A stretch of DNA of 64,000 nucleotides from SPDF01 sp963699825 (GTDB lineage Bacteria > Gemmatimonadota > Gemmatimonadetes > Gemmatimonadales > GWC2-71-9): NCBI GenBank assembly GCA_963699825.1, contig CAVOVI010000011.1, positions 61,842 through 125,841 on the forward strand, read 5' to 3'. This document shows, one piece after another, positions 16,140 through 25,103 of this stretch (the stretch's first letter is position 1; the number at the start of each line of letters is the position of its first letter). A program made the position numbers and the translations under genes. The notes beneath the pieces are model-generated. The model saw only the letters and a list, made by a program, of their open reading frames with translations. It was not told the DNA's origin and ran no database searches.

Positions 16140-16733
16140 GTGCGGGCCATCGAGGCGCTGGTCACCGAACTGGCGCGCCTCCCGGGCATCGGGCGGAAGA
16201 CGGCGCAGCGGCTGACCTTTCACCTGTTGCAGCAGGGGCCGGAAGAGTCTGTCCGCCTGGCCCGCGCACTCGACACCGTGGCGACCACCGTGCGCGCCTG
16301 CGCCGAGTGTGGCTATGTGGCGGAGGAAGAACGCTGCGAGTTCTGCCGCGACAATCGCCGAGACGCCGGCCTGATCTGTGTGGTCGAGGAAGCGGCGTCG
16401 GTCCAGGCGGTGGAGCGCTCCACGGAGTTTCGCGGGCGATATCACGTACTTGGCGGACGACTCTCTCCCCTCGATGGCATCGGGCCGGAGGCGTTGCGGA
16501 TCGACAGCCTGCTGGAGCGCGTGCGGGGCGGTGGGGTCCGCGAGGTGATCCTCGCCACCAACCCGTCGATGGAGGGTGAGGTGACCGCGACCTACCTCCA
16601 CCAGGTGCTTGCGAGCGAAGGACTCCGCGTCACTCGGCTCGCGCGCGGCCTCCCGATGGGGGGCGATCTCGAATACGTCGACGGCGTCACGCTGGCCCAC
16701 GCGCTCCTGGCGCGGCAGGACGTCGGGGGATGA
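16140..16733 (+). CDS. recR: Recombination mediator RecR
   Basis: 197 residues from GTG 16140, 3 bp after ebfC. Acts with RecO (and RecF) to load RecA on gapped DNA. The helix-hairpin-helix LARLPGIGRKTAQRLTFHLL comes first. The zinc motif CAECGYVAEEERCEFC is near residues 53-68. The Toprim domain follows (ICVVEEAASVQAVERS, then ILATNPSMEGEVTATYL), and the C-terminus carries LARGLPMGGDLEYVDGVTL. All family hallmarks are present. Confidence 0.96.
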   Translation: MRAIEALVTELARLPGIGRKTAQRLTFHLLQQGPEESVRLARALDTVATTVRACAECGYVAEEERCEFCRDNRRDAGLICVVEEAASVQAVERSTEFRGRYHVLGGRLSPLDGIGPEALRIDSLLERVRGGGVREVILATNPSMEGEVTATYLHQVLASEGLRVTRLARGLPMGGDLEYVDGVTLAHALLARQDVGG

Positions 16734-16999
16734 GCGGACGAGCCCTCCTCCTCGTTGGCGGGGCCCTCGCCGGGCTGGTGGTCGGCTGGGGAGTGGCGCA
16801 GCGCCGGCTCGATCGGCACCGGGCCGATCTCTTCAGCCCGGTTGAAAGCCGGCGCTCGGATGCTCTCGCCTACCTCGCGGGGGAACGCTCGCTGGAGGCG
16901 GCACGCGTCCTTCGCGACTACCTGGCCTGGGAATCCGATCCCGGCCTCCGGAGGCGCGCGGGCGTACTGCTGCGGCGGCTCGAAGTCTCCCTCGGATAG
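16730..16999 (+). CDS. Small single-pass membrane protein, unknown
   Basis: 89 residues; the ATG overlaps the recR stop (ATGA at 16730-16733), so it is translationally coupled. Residues 4-22 (RALLLVGGALAGLVVGWGV) form one membrane segment. The rest is a basic helical domain (SRRSDALAYLAGERSLEAARVLRD) of HEAT-like appearance. I do not recognise a family. Its fixed place between recR and mglB suggests an envelope or polarity function but nothing specific can be claimed. Confidence 0.7.
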   Translation: MSGRALLLVGGALAGLVVGWGVAQRRLDRHRADLFSPVESRRSDALAYLAGERSLEAARVLRDYLAWESDPGLRRRAGVLLRRLEVSLG

Positions 17000-17008
17000 G
17001 AAGCCTGC

Positions 17009-17500
17009 ATGTCCGGTGCGTCCAGTTGGTCACTCGCGGAAGCGGATCACGACAAGATCGTGGTCATGCTGAACGCGTTCCTGCGCGAATCGAACGCGCG
17101 GACCGCGCTGCTGGTGGATCGCACCGGCCAGATGGTGGCCACGGCGGGCGAACCGCCCGAATTTGACCCGACCACCTTCGCCTCGCTCGCGGCGGCGGAC
17201 TTCAGCGCCAACGACCAGCTCGCCCGCCTCATCGGCGAGCCGGAATTCGGCAGTCTCTTCCACCAGGGAGAGACGGCCTCGATGTACCTCGCCGACATTG
17301 CGCGGCGGGTCATTCTTGTGGTCTTGTTCGATACCCGCACGACGCTCGGCCTGGTCAAGTTGCGGGTCCGCGGGACGGTGGGAGACCTCTCGCAGGTCTT
17401 CACGGAAATGTTCGCGCGGGACGGCGGCGTGGCGCCGCGGGTCGAGCAGGACTTCCTCGGCGATGCCGAGGACGAGATCGACAAACTCTTCGGCGAATAG
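17009..17500 (+). CDS. Roadblock/LC7-domain protein, MglB-like
   Basis: 163 residues with AGGAAG before the ATG. The roadblock fold shows as the helix DHDKIVVMLNAFLRESNART, the strand ALLVDRTGQMVATAGE and the later RVILVVLFDTRTTLGLVKLRV. In Myxococcus and Thermus, MglB is the GTPase-activating partner of the polarity switch MglA, which is encoded 13 bp downstream here. The acidic C-terminal tail (DAEDEIDKLFGE) is unusual and may mediate contacts. The gene is inferred to regulate MglA; no gliding or pilus motor genes lie in this window. Confidence 0.85.
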   Translation: MSGASSWSLAEADHDKIVVMLNAFLRESNARTALLVDRTGQMVATAGEPPEFDPTTFASLAAADFSANDQLARLIGEPEFGSLFHQGETASMYLADIARRVILVVLFDTRTTLGLVKLRVRGTVGDLSQVFTEMFARDGGVAPRVEQDFLGDAEDEIDKLFGE

Positions 17501-17513
17501 AAGGCACGCGCGC

Positions 17514-18191
17514 ATGTCGATGATCAACTACGCGTCCCGCGAAATCAACTGCAAGCTGGTCTACTACGGCCCCGGCCTCGGGGGCAAGACGACCAACCTG
17601 GAGCATGTCTACAACAAGGTCGCGCCGGGGGCGAAGGGGAAGATGATCTCCCTCGCCACGGAAACCGAGCGCACCCTCTTCTTCGACTTCCTGCCGGTGG
17701 ACCTCGGCACGATCCGCGGCTTCAAGACGCGCTTCCACCTCTACACCGTGCCGGGCCAGGTCTACTACAACGCCTCGCGCAAGCTGATCCTCAAGGGCGT
17801 GGACGGCGTGGTGTTCGTGGCCGACAGCCAGATCGAACGGATGGAAGCCAACATCGAAGCCATGCAGAACCTGTACGACAACATGGCCGAGCACGGCTAC
17901 GACCTGACGCGCATCCCGTTCATCATCCAGTACAACAAGCGCGACTTGCCGAACGCCGCCTCCATCCTCGACCTGCAGGCGGCGCTCAATCCCGGGTGGC
18001 CCATTGAGGATCCCGTACGCCAGCGCCCGCAGGCGGATCCCTACCATGAGGGCGAGTTCCTCATCGGCCGGACCCAGGATGGCGAGTGGATCGAACGCGC
18101 GTCGTACTTCGAGGCGGTCGCGGTCAACGGCGAAGGGGTGTTCGACACGCTGAAGGCGGTCAGCAAGCTCGTGCTCAAGACCTTAGGCTAG
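17514..18191 (+). CDS. mglA: MglA-type small Ras-like GTPase
   Basis: 225 residues from ATG 17514 with AGAAGG upstream. The P-loop GPGLGGKTTN is near residue 19. The switch region TETERTLFFDFLPVDLG follows, then HLYTVPGQVYYNASRKLIL, where PGQ replaces the usual Ras DxxG, as in MglA. The base-recognition motif QYNKRDLP is near 139. MglA sets cell polarity in gliding and twitching bacteria. Here it is paired with the roadblock gene just upstream and embedded in a replication/lipid operon. Confidence 0.93.
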   Translation: MSMINYASREINCKLVYYGPGLGGKTTNLEHVYNKVAPGAKGKMISLATETERTLFFDFLPVDLGTIRGFKTRFHLYTVPGQVYYNASRKLILKGVDGVVFVADSQIERMEANIEAMQNLYDNMAEHGYDLTRIPFIIQYNKRDLPNAASILDLQAALNPGWPIEDPVRQRPQADPYHEGEFLIGRTQDGEWIERASYFEAVAVNGEGVFDTLKAVSKLVLKTLG

Positions 18192-18203
18192 AGGACGGGG
18201 CAG

Positions 18204-18842
18204 ATGTGGAACCTGCCCAATATCGTCACCCTCATCCGGATTTCGATGACGCCGGTGGTGGCACTCCTGCCGTTCATCGAAGGGTACTGGCCGAAGTTCG
18301 TCGCTTTCCTCGTCTTCGTCGTCGTCGCGCTCACCGATATTCTCGACGGATACCTCGCCCGCAGCCGGAACCAGATCACCGATCTGGGCAAGCTCCTCGA
18401 TCCGCTCGCCGACAAGCTCCTCCTCCTCGCCAGCCTCATTCCGATCTACTGGATCTCCCGCACCCGGCACGACCTCTACGACATCCCGGTCTGGGGGAGC
18501 ATTCCGCTCTGGGTCTGCGTGCTGATGCTCGGGCGCGAATTCGCGATGACCGTGCTGCGCTGGTGGGGCAAACGTCGGGGGGTCATCATCTCCGCCGGCG
18601 GCGCGGGGAAGCTCAAGACAGCCTTCCAGAGCATTTTCATCGGCGGGATCTTCCTCTGGTTCGCCTTCCGCGACGCCGGGCGCCCGCTCGGTTGGGAGCA
18701 TACGCCGTTCTTCGCCTGGTGGAGCCGCTTCCACGGCGGTTTCGTGGCGATCGCCCTCCTGCTGGCGGTGACGCTGACGGTCTATTCCTTCGTCGTCTAC
18801 CTGTATCGCTACCGGGCGCTGTTCTCCCAACAGCCCAAGTAG
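18204..18842 (+). CDS. pgsA: CDP-diacylglycerol-glycerol-3-phosphate 3-phosphatidyltransferase
   Basis: 212 residues, a membrane enzyme that makes phosphatidylglycerol phosphate. It begins MWNLPNIVTLIRISMTPVVAL, the family start. The CDP-alcohol transferase signature runs at about residues 44-70: TDILDGYLARSRNQ, then the spaced GKLLDPLADK carrying the last two Asp. About five hydrophobic helices are visible. It sits 12 bp after mglA and is followed by cinA, an arrangement (pgsA-cinA) common in bacteria. Another CDP-alcohol phosphatidyltransferase specificity is possible but less likely. Confidence 0.88.
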   Translation: MWNLPNIVTLIRISMTPVVALLPFIEGYWPKFVAFLVFVVVALTDILDGYLARSRNQITDLGKLLDPLADKLLLLASLIPIYWISRTRHDLYDIPVWGSIPLWVCVLMLGREFAMTVLRWWGKRRGVIISAGGAGKLKTAFQSIFIGGIFLWFAFRDAGRPLGWEHTPFFAWWSRFHGGFVAIALLLAVTLTVYSFVVYLYRYRALFSQQPK

Positions 18843-18857
18843 TCCGTTCGCCCCACG

Positions 18858-20105
18858 ATGAACATTGAACTCGTGACCATCGGCACCGAGCTGCTCCTCG
18901 GCTTCACCGTGGACACCAACGGCGCGGAAATCGGGCGCACGCTCGCCGACGCCGGTGTGCGCGTGGTCCGGCGGACGGCGGTCTCCGACGACGTGGCAGC
19001 CATTCGTGATGCCGTGTCCACGGCGCTGAAGCGCACGGGGGCCGTCATTACCACCGGCGGGCTCGGGCCGACAGCCGACGACATCACCAAGTCCGCCGTC
19101 GCCGGCCTCTTCGGATCGCGTCTCGTGTTCGATGCCGCCGTCTGGACGGACCTGGAGGCACGTTTCGCGCGATTCGGCCGGGTCCCGACCGCCAACAACC
19201 GGGGGCAGGCGGAAGTCCCGGCCGGGGCCGATGTCCTGCCGAATCGATGGGGCACGGCGCCGGGGCTCTGGCTCGAAGGGCAGCCGGGACTGGTGATCAT
19301 GCTGCCCGGTGTCCCGGTGGAAATGCGGAATCTCCTCGCCGCCTTCGTCGCGCCCCGCCTGGCGGAACGAGGGAAGGGCGGGGGCGTCATCCGGTCGGTG
19401 ACCGTGCGGACGACAGGAATCCCCGAATCAACGCTCGCGGAGCGCATGGGTGCGATCGATGAGGCCATCGCGCCGCTTTCGCTCGCCTATCTCCCCGGGC
19501 TCGGCAGCGTTGACCTGCGGGTCACCGCGTGGAACCTCCCGGCGGACGAGGCCGACCGTCGTCTGGAGGCTGCCGCGGCACTCGTGGCCGATCGGGCCGG
19601 TGATCACGCCTATGGCCGGGAGAGGGACGACCTCGCGGCTCTCGTGCTCGCCGAGCTGCGACGCCGCAAGCTGACCATCGTGGTGGCGGAGTCGTGTACC
19701 GGCGGCCTTCTCGGCGGCAGGTTGACGGCCGTGCCCGGGAGTTCGAGCCAATTCCTCGGCGGAATCATCGCATATGCCGACGAGACGAAGCATCGGCTCC
19801 TGGGGGTACCGACAGAGCTCCTGCGTGCGCACGGGGCCGTGAGCGAGCCCGTGGCGCGCGAGATGGCCACTGGCGCGGCGCGAGCGCTGGGTGCCGATGT
19901 GGCGGTGTCGATCACCGGAATCGCCGGCCCCGAGGGGGGCTCCGAGGAGAAGCCGGTGGGTACGGTCTGGTTCGGGTTCGCCCTCCCTGGCGCCGTGGAA
20001 GTGACGCGTGCCAAGCTGGTGGGCACCCGTGACGAGGTTCGGGGGCGTGCCACCCAGCAGGCGCTCTTCGGGCTCTGGCGGCGCCTGAAAAACCTGCCAG
20101 ATTGA
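18858..20105 (+). CDS. cinA: CinA-family protein, NMN deamidase
   Basis: 415 residues. The N-terminal MoaB/MogA-like domain starts MNIELVTIGTELLLGFTVDTN and carries TTGGLGPTADDITK near 62. This part has ADP-ribose pyrophosphatase activity in some CinA proteins. The C-terminal nicotinamide-nucleotide amidase domain (from about 255) has VVAESCTGGLLGGRLTAVPGSS, GAVSEPVAREMA and ITGIAGPEGG. Together they recycle pyridine nucleotides; the old 'competence-induced' name is historical. No Shine-Dalgarno is obvious; the gene lies 15 bp after pgsA. Confidence 0.92.
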   Translation: MNIELVTIGTELLLGFTVDTNGAEIGRTLADAGVRVVRRTAVSDDVAAIRDAVSTALKRTGAVITTGGLGPTADDITKSAVAGLFGSRLVFDAAVWTDLEARFARFGRVPTANNRGQAEVPAGADVLPNRWGTAPGLWLEGQPGLVIMLPGVPVEMRNLLAAFVAPRLAERGKGGGVIRSVTVRTTGIPESTLAERMGAIDEAIAPLSLAYLPGLGSVDLRVTAWNLPADEADRRLEAAAALVADRAGDHAYGRERDDLAALVLAELRRRKLTIVVAESCTGGLLGGRLTAVPGSSSQFLGGIIAYADETKHRLLGVPTELLRAHGAVSEPVAREMATGAARALGADVAVSITGIAGPEGGSEEKPVGTVWFGFALPGAVEVTRAKLVGTRDEVRGRATQQALFGLWRRLKNLPD

Positions 20106-20145
20106 CCCACCTCCGAGGCACGCCGGTTGCTATTAGCTTTCCTCT

Positions 20146-20754
20146 ATGGACACTCCAACGGATCCCAAAGTGACGAGCAGCGAAAACGGACTGGACGACG
20201 TTCCTGAAGTCTTCGAGGACGCCGAGCCAGGGAGCACGAAACCGCTTGAGACCGCCGGTGTGGGGGGAGTTCCCCTCGAACCCTCGATCGAGGCAATCCG
20301 GCGTCTCGAGGCCGAGAATGACGGGCTGAAGGACCGGTTCGCCAGGCTGGCCGCCGAGTACGACAACTTCCGGAAGCGGACCCTGAAAGAACGCGAGGAG
20401 CTGACCTCCCGCGCCCAGGGCGCGTTCGTTGGCCGACTGCTCGACGAACTCGACGACATCGACCGGCTCCTCTCGGGTGACCCCGAGGCGATGACGGTGG
20501 AGTCGCTGTATCAGGGGATGGAACTGCTGGCCCGGAAGCTCTGGAAGGAGCTGGAGCTCGTGGGGCTGGAGCGGGTGGACCCCGTGGGGCTCCCCTTCGA
20601 TCCGGAATTGCACGAGGCGGTCGCGACGACCCCGCCGACCGAGCCGGAACAGGATCATACCGTCTGCCGCACCTTCCAGGTGGGCTACCGTTTCAAGGGC
20701 ACCCTCCTCCGCCCGGCCCGCGTGCAGGTCTATTCCGATCCGGGGCAGGCCTAG
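20146..20754 (+). CDS. grpE: GrpE nucleotide-exchange factor
   Basis: 202 residues. Releases ADP from DnaK. An acidic, low-complexity N-terminus (about 1-45) is followed by the long dimerisation helix EAIRRLEAENDGLKDRFARL and the signature AEYDNFRKRTLKEREEL. The beta domain has RVDPVGLPFDPELHEAV and ends KGTLLRPARVQVYSDP. No ribosome site precedes the ATG. TATTAG (20131-20136) or TAGCTT (20134-20139) could be a -10 placing the start at or near the ATG. dnaJ follows with no gap; dnaK is not in the window. Confidence 0.94.
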   Translation: MDTPTDPKVTSSENGLDDVPEVFEDAEPGSTKPLETAGVGGVPLEPSIEAIRRLEAENDGLKDRFARLAAEYDNFRKRTLKEREELTSRAQGAFVGRLLDELDDIDRLLSGDPEAMTVESLYQGMELLARKLWKELELVGLERVDPVGLPFDPELHEAVATTPPTEPEQDHTVCRTFQVGYRFKGTLLRPARVQVYSDPGQA

Positions 20755-21852
20755 GTGGCGCAGAAGGACTTCTACCAGGTCCTGGGGGTCCCCGACTCGG
20801 CGACGACAGCCGAGATCAAGAAGTCCTATCGCAGGCTCGCCAAGCAGCACCACCCTGACGCCAATCCCAACAATCCCGCGGCCGCCGAGCGCTTCAAGGA
20901 GATATCCGAAGCGCACTCCGTGCTTTCCGACGCTGAGAAGCGGAAGAAGTATGATCAGATGCGTCGGCTGGGGGCATTCGAACCAATGCGTGGCGGCAGG
21001 GCAGGGGGGCAGCGGGGCAGCGGGATGGGTGGGCAGGCTCAGCCGGGGATGGAGAACTTCGAGTTCGGCGATCTGGGTGGCCTCGGCGACATCTTCTCCT
21101 CGATTTTTGGGCGTGGACGGCGGGAGGAACCGGTCGCGGAAAACCTCGAGGCGCATGTCGAGGTGCCATTCCGCGTGGCGATGTTCGGTGGCAAGGTCCC
21201 GGTCACGCTGCCGGTCACCGAAGCTTGCGCCACCTGCAAGGGGAGCGGCGCCGCGCCGGGGGCGAAGGTCACCACCTGTGATGAGTGCAATGGCAGAGGC
21301 TCGATCTCCTTCGGTCAGGGGGGATTTGCGGTCAATCGTCCCTGCCCGAAGTGCCGTGGCAAAGGCAGCGTTCCCTCGGAGCGCTGCCCGACGTGCGGGG
21401 GCGCGGGAGACATCCGCGCCGAGCGACGCGTCCTGATTTCAGTCCCGCCGCTCACGGAGACCGGCACCAAGGTTCGGCTCAAGGGGCAGGGACAGCCGGC
21501 GCGCGGCGGAGGGCGGGCGGGGGACCTGATCGTCGTGTTCACGGTCGAGCCAGACCGGTTCTTCCAGCGCGACGGACTCGACCTGCTCTGCGAAGTCCCG
21601 GTGAACCTCGCCCAGGCGCTCCTCGGCACCCGCCTGCGGGTCCGGACGCTGGATGGCAAGAAGATCGTGCTCAAGGTCCCGGCCGGGACACAGCCGGGCC
21701 GGAAGTTCCGCATCAAGGGGCAGGGGCTCGAGCGCGGCGGGCGCCGCGGCGATCAGATCGTGGCGATCAAGGTCGAGCTGCCGGAGCGGCTGACGCCTGA
21801 GCAGGAAGAACTGGCGCGACAGTTGGCGGAGTCGGCGGGGCTGAAGTACTAG
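20755..21852 (+). CDS. dnaJ: Chaperone DnaJ (Hsp40)
   Basis: 365 residues from GTG 20755, directly after the grpE stop. J domain at residues 1-70 with HHPDAN near 33. The Gly-rich linker (about 78-115) contains RGGRAGGQRGSGMGGQ, encoded by a dispersed G-rich repeat. Four zinc motifs CxxCxGxG follow: CATCKGSG, CDECNGRG, CPKCRGKG and CPTCGGAG (about 160-220). Substrate-binding and dimer domains are complete. It delivers unfolded clients to DnaK. The last 86 bp overlap the 3' end of convergent ppk1. Confidence 0.95.
   Translation: MAQKDFYQVLGVPDSATTAEIKKSYRRLAKQHHPDANPNNPAAAERFKEISEAHSVLSDAEKRKKYDQMRRLGAFEPMRGGRAGGQRGSGMGGQAQPGMENFEFGDLGGLGDIFSSIFGRGRREEPVAENLEAHVEVPFRVAMFGGKVPVTLPVTEACATCKGSGAAPGAKVTTCDECNGRGSISFGQGGFAVNRPCPKCRGKGSVPSERCPTCGGAGDIRAERRVLISVPPLTETGTKVRLKGQGQPARGGGRAGDLIVVFTVEPDRFFQRDGLDLLCEVPVNLAQALLGTRLRVRTLDGKKIVLKVPAGTQPGRKFRIKGQGLERGGRRGDQIVAIKVELPERLTPEQEELARQLAESAGLKY
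20996..21031 (+). repeat. G-rich repeat inside the dnaJ Gly-rich linker
   Basis: GGGCAGGGGGGCAGCGGGG-type sequence of the same degenerate family as 13729-13752 and 33065-33137. It stays in frame and encodes Gly, Gln, Arg and Ser residues of the linker. Confidence 0.6.
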
Positions 21853-23942
21853 GCACCAGCAGGAGCCGATGCGTCGCGCGCTCCTCCTCGCCGGAGCCCG
21901 GCTGGCGCTGAACGTAGGTCCCGTCGGCTCGCAGCTCCCACGCCTGGCGGTTGTCTCCCCACATCAATTCGAGCACGTCACGCATCGCCCGACGGTGATG
22001 CGGATCCTCGATCGGCGCCACCGCCTCGACGCGTCGGTCGAGGTTGCGCGGCATCCAGTCCGCTGAGCCGATGTAGACCTCGTCCGCCCCACCGTTGTGG
22101 AACCAGAACGCTCGGCTGTGCTCCAAAAAGCGCCCGACGATGCTGAGCACCCGGATGTTGTCACTGACCCCAGGGACGCCGGGTCGGAGGCAGCAGATCC
22201 CCCGGACAATCAGCTGCACCTGTACCCCCGCGTGGGATGCTTCGTACAGCTCGTGGATCATCCCCGGGTCCACCAGCGCGTTCATCTTGGCGAGGATCCG
22301 CGCCGGGCGGCCGGCCCGCGCATGCTCGGCTTCGCGACGGATCAGCTCGACGAAGCGCTCGCGCATGGTCCGCGGCGCCACGAGAAGTTTCCGGAACCGC
22401 TCCGTCACGCCGAACCCGGTGAGTTCATTGAAGAGGTCCGTCAGGTCCTCGCCGAGCGCGGGGTCGCTCGAGAAGAGACCGAAGTCGGTGTACAGGCGGG
22501 CGGTGCGCGGGTTGTAGTTGCCGGTGCCGATATGCACGTAGCGGCGGATCTCGCTTCCCTCGCGGCGTACCACGAGCATGATCTTGGTGTGCGTCTTGAG
22601 ACCCGCCACGCCGTAGCTGACGTGGACGCCCACATCCTCCAGCCGCTGCGCCCAGATGATGTTGCTCTCCTCGTCAAACCGGGCCTGCAGCTCGATGAGG
22701 ACGGCCACCTGCTTGCCCCGCTCGGCGGCGTGCGCCAGCAGCCGGGCGATGCTCGAATCGCCGCCGGTCCGGTACAGCGTCAGCTTGATGGCGAGGACGT
22801 CGGGATCGTCGGTCGCCTGCTGAAGAAACCGCTCCACGGAGGTCTGGAAGCTGTCGTAGGGATGGTGGAGGAGCAGGTCACCCTCGCGAATCACGTCGAA
22901 GACGCTGCGCCCCGAGGCGAGCCGTGCCGGCGTGACCGGCAGGAACGGGGCATCCCGGAGCTCCGGAATGTCCAGCGTGGCGAGTGACATCAGGTCGGAG
23001 CAATCGAGCAGACCGGGGACCTCGTACACGTCGCCGAGGGTGAGATCGATGCCCTCTTCCTGCGACGCGTTGAACTCCGCCAGCAGCAACTGACAGAGGG
23101 CGGTCGGCGTGCCCGCGCCGACTTCCAGCCGCGAGACTTCGGCGAACCGACGGTTCCGCACCTCTTCCTGGATCAGGCTGAGCAGGTCCTCCGCCTCGTC
23201 GTGATCGATCTGGAGGTCGGTGTTCCGCGTGATGCGGAAGGAGTGCCAGCTCAGGATCTCCACGCCCGGGAACAGCGATTCGAGGTGGGCTCCGATGAGC
23301 TGTTCGAGCGGGAGGAACCGGTGCGTGCCGGGCAGGGGCACCCACCGGGGGAGAATCTTCGGCACCTTGATCCGCGCGAAGCGCTCTTCGCCGTCACTCC
23401 CGCGGAGGAAGGCCGCAATCGAAATGCTCAGGTTCGAGATGTACGGGAACGGATGGGCGGGATCCACGGCCAGCGGCGTCAGGACCGGGAAGACATTGCG
23501 CCGGAAATACTCCTTCAGGTGCGCACGGTCCTCATCGGTGGCCTGATCGATGTCGAGCAGCAGGTGCACGCCGACCTGCGCGAGCTCCGGCACGACCTCT
23601 TCGAGGAGGCAGCGGTACTGGTCTGTCACCAGGCTCCGGGCGACCCGTTCGATGCTGCGGAGCTGTTCGTCCGGCGTCAGCCCGTCCGCGGTGCGCTCAC
23701 TGTAGCCGGCATCCACCTGCCGGCGGAGTCCGGCCACCCGGACCTGGAAAAACTCGTCGAGGTTGCCCGCGAAGATGGCGAGGAACTTCAATCGCTCGAG
23801 GAGCGGCGTCCGCCGATCCTGCGCCTCGTGCAGGACGCGCCGGTTGAACTCCAGCCAGGAGAGTTCCCGGTTGAAGTAGAGGCCGGCGTGATGGAGGTCG
23901 GGCTTCGCCTCGGTCGAGGGGGTCTGTGGTCGGGGCAGTCAT
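21767..23942 (-). CDS. ppk1: Polyphosphate kinase 1, start region apparently frameshifted
   Basis: Polymerises ATP gamma-phosphate into polyphosphate. The conserved N-terminus (LYFNRELSWLEFNRRVLHEAQ) is encoded up to about 23938 in the main frame, where a TGA blocks it. The neighbouring ATG at 23942 is in another frame and would join if one C of the run of five (23918-23922) were removed, giving 724 residues. Otherwise CTG 23938 is the start. Starting at TTG 23791 would cut the core. Further motifs are FAGNLDEFFQVRVAGLRRQ, TKIMLVVRREG and the phosphohistidine region HIGTGNYNPRTARLYTD. The Pro/Ala-rich C-terminal tail overlaps dnaJ. Confidence 0.88.
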
Positions 23943-24029
23943 ATCGGAAGGAATGTAGCGTCTCGGGCGTGCAGGCGAAAGCTGCGTCACGAACATGTAA
24001 CATATTGCTGTAAAAGGCCTTAGCGCAGA

Positions 24030-24065
24030 AACGCCGACCCACGGGTGTTCCCGGAGGTCGGCGTT
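24030..24065 (-). terminator. Hairpin terminator after the lipoprotein gene
   Basis: AACGCCGACC (24030-24039) and GGTCGGCGTT (24056-24065) form a perfect 10-bp stem with an inner CGGG-TGTT-CCCG hairpin. It begins 25 bp after the stop of the gene ending at 24090. Downstream Ts on the minus strand are scattered rather than a clean run. Confidence 0.55.
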
Positions 24066-24089
24066 CCTGTGCAACTACAGAACGAAGGC

Positions 24090-24998
24090 TCAGGGCATGG
24101 CGCGGTACGGGAATGCCCAGATGTTGGCGCGGTAGTTGTCGCCCGACTGGGTCTGAAGCGCTTCCGAGTCGATGGCGTCCACGGCCATCCGGGCAATGCC
24201 CGGTCGCCGCACCGTCCAGCCGATGCTCCAGGTGCCGTCGTCGTTGGGACGCATCTGGAACCGGCCCCAGAGATCCATGTCTGCCCGGTGATGCCGGAGG
24301 TGCAGGAAGACCTGGGTCGGCGGCACGAGGTCGGTGCCGGTGGTGTTGCGGACGGCGACCTTCACCATGACTTCGTCGCCCACGTGCAACTCTGGCACGT
24401 CACCCTGAACCCGGAACAGCTGATTCGGACCGGTGACTTCGCCGACCTGGGTACCGTTGACCTCGACCGTCATCGAGGCGATCTCCACGGTCCGTTTCGC
24501 CGGATCGGTGTCCACGACGTTGCCGAGGCTCACGGCGATGAGCCGCCAGCCGCGCGGTGCCTCCGGGTCCCGGACGAACACCGCGTGATGCCGCAGGGTT
24601 TCGTGCATCCGCTTGGCGCCAGGGTTCGGAATGCCGTCGAAGGTGGTATCCACGAGAAACCGGCCCCGGAAGCGGACGGCCACGAACACCTTGGCGGTGT
24701 CGCCCTCGATGACGACCACGCGGTCGCGACTGGGACGCTCGTCGGCACGGCGGCGGCCCCAGTGCTCAGGAGCGACATAGGGGTCGCCAGGGGACGAAAA
24801 GAGGACGGAACTGGAGGTCAGGGCGGGGGAGGGGAGGACTTCGTCGCCGCCGGGGTTTTCGTCGAAATACCCGGCATCGACGTCGAGATAGGCCTGCTGG
24901 ACGGCAGCCTCTTCGCTGGAGGTGCCGGTCGGTGCGTCACTGCAAGCGGTTGCAGCGAACGCCGCAGCCACCAGGAGGGCGCCAGTATGGAATCGCAT
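24090..24998 (-). CDS. Secreted lipoprotein, unknown
   Basis: 302 residues, with GAGGAG before the ATG. The signal peptide MRFHTGALLVAAAFAATACSD ends in a lipobox (ATAC), so the mature protein is lipid-anchored. A low-complexity acidic stretch follows, then a beta-rich domain with VVVIEGDTAKVFVAVRFRGRF and later GDEVMVKVAVRNTTGTDLVPP, an Ig-like or CARDB-like strand pattern. The C-terminus NIWAFPYRAMP is distinctive. I do not recognise a family. It stands alone between ppk1 and the 4TM gene, with its own terminator. Confidence 0.75.
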   Translation of the reverse strand: MRFHTGALLVAAAFAATACSDAPTGTSSEEAAVQQAYLDVDAGYFDENPGGDEVLPSPALTSSSVLFSSPGDPYVAPEHWGRRRADERPSRDRVVVIEGDTAKVFVAVRFRGRFLVDTTFDGIPNPGAKRMHETLRHHAVFVRDPEAPRGWRLIAVSLGNVVDTDPAKRTVEIASMTVEVNGTQVGEVTGPNQLFRVQGDVPELHVGDEVMVKVAVRNTTGTDLVPPTQVFLHLRHHRADMDLWGRFQMRPNDDGTWSIGWTVRRPGIARMAVDAIDSEALQTQSGDNYRANIWAFPYRAMP

Positions 24999-25103
24999 GG
25001 GTGAGACTCCTCATGTTGGTCATGTCAGATGAGCACTACGCCCCATAGACGATGACCACCCTCAAACGTTAAGGAGCCGCACGGCGCACTGACATGACGG
25101 GGA

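Noticed and set aside
20102..20136. TTGACC/TATTAG as a full promoter for grpE
   Set aside because: The spacing between the two hexamers is 23 bp, too long for a normal sigma-70 promoter; only the -10-like element is mentioned.
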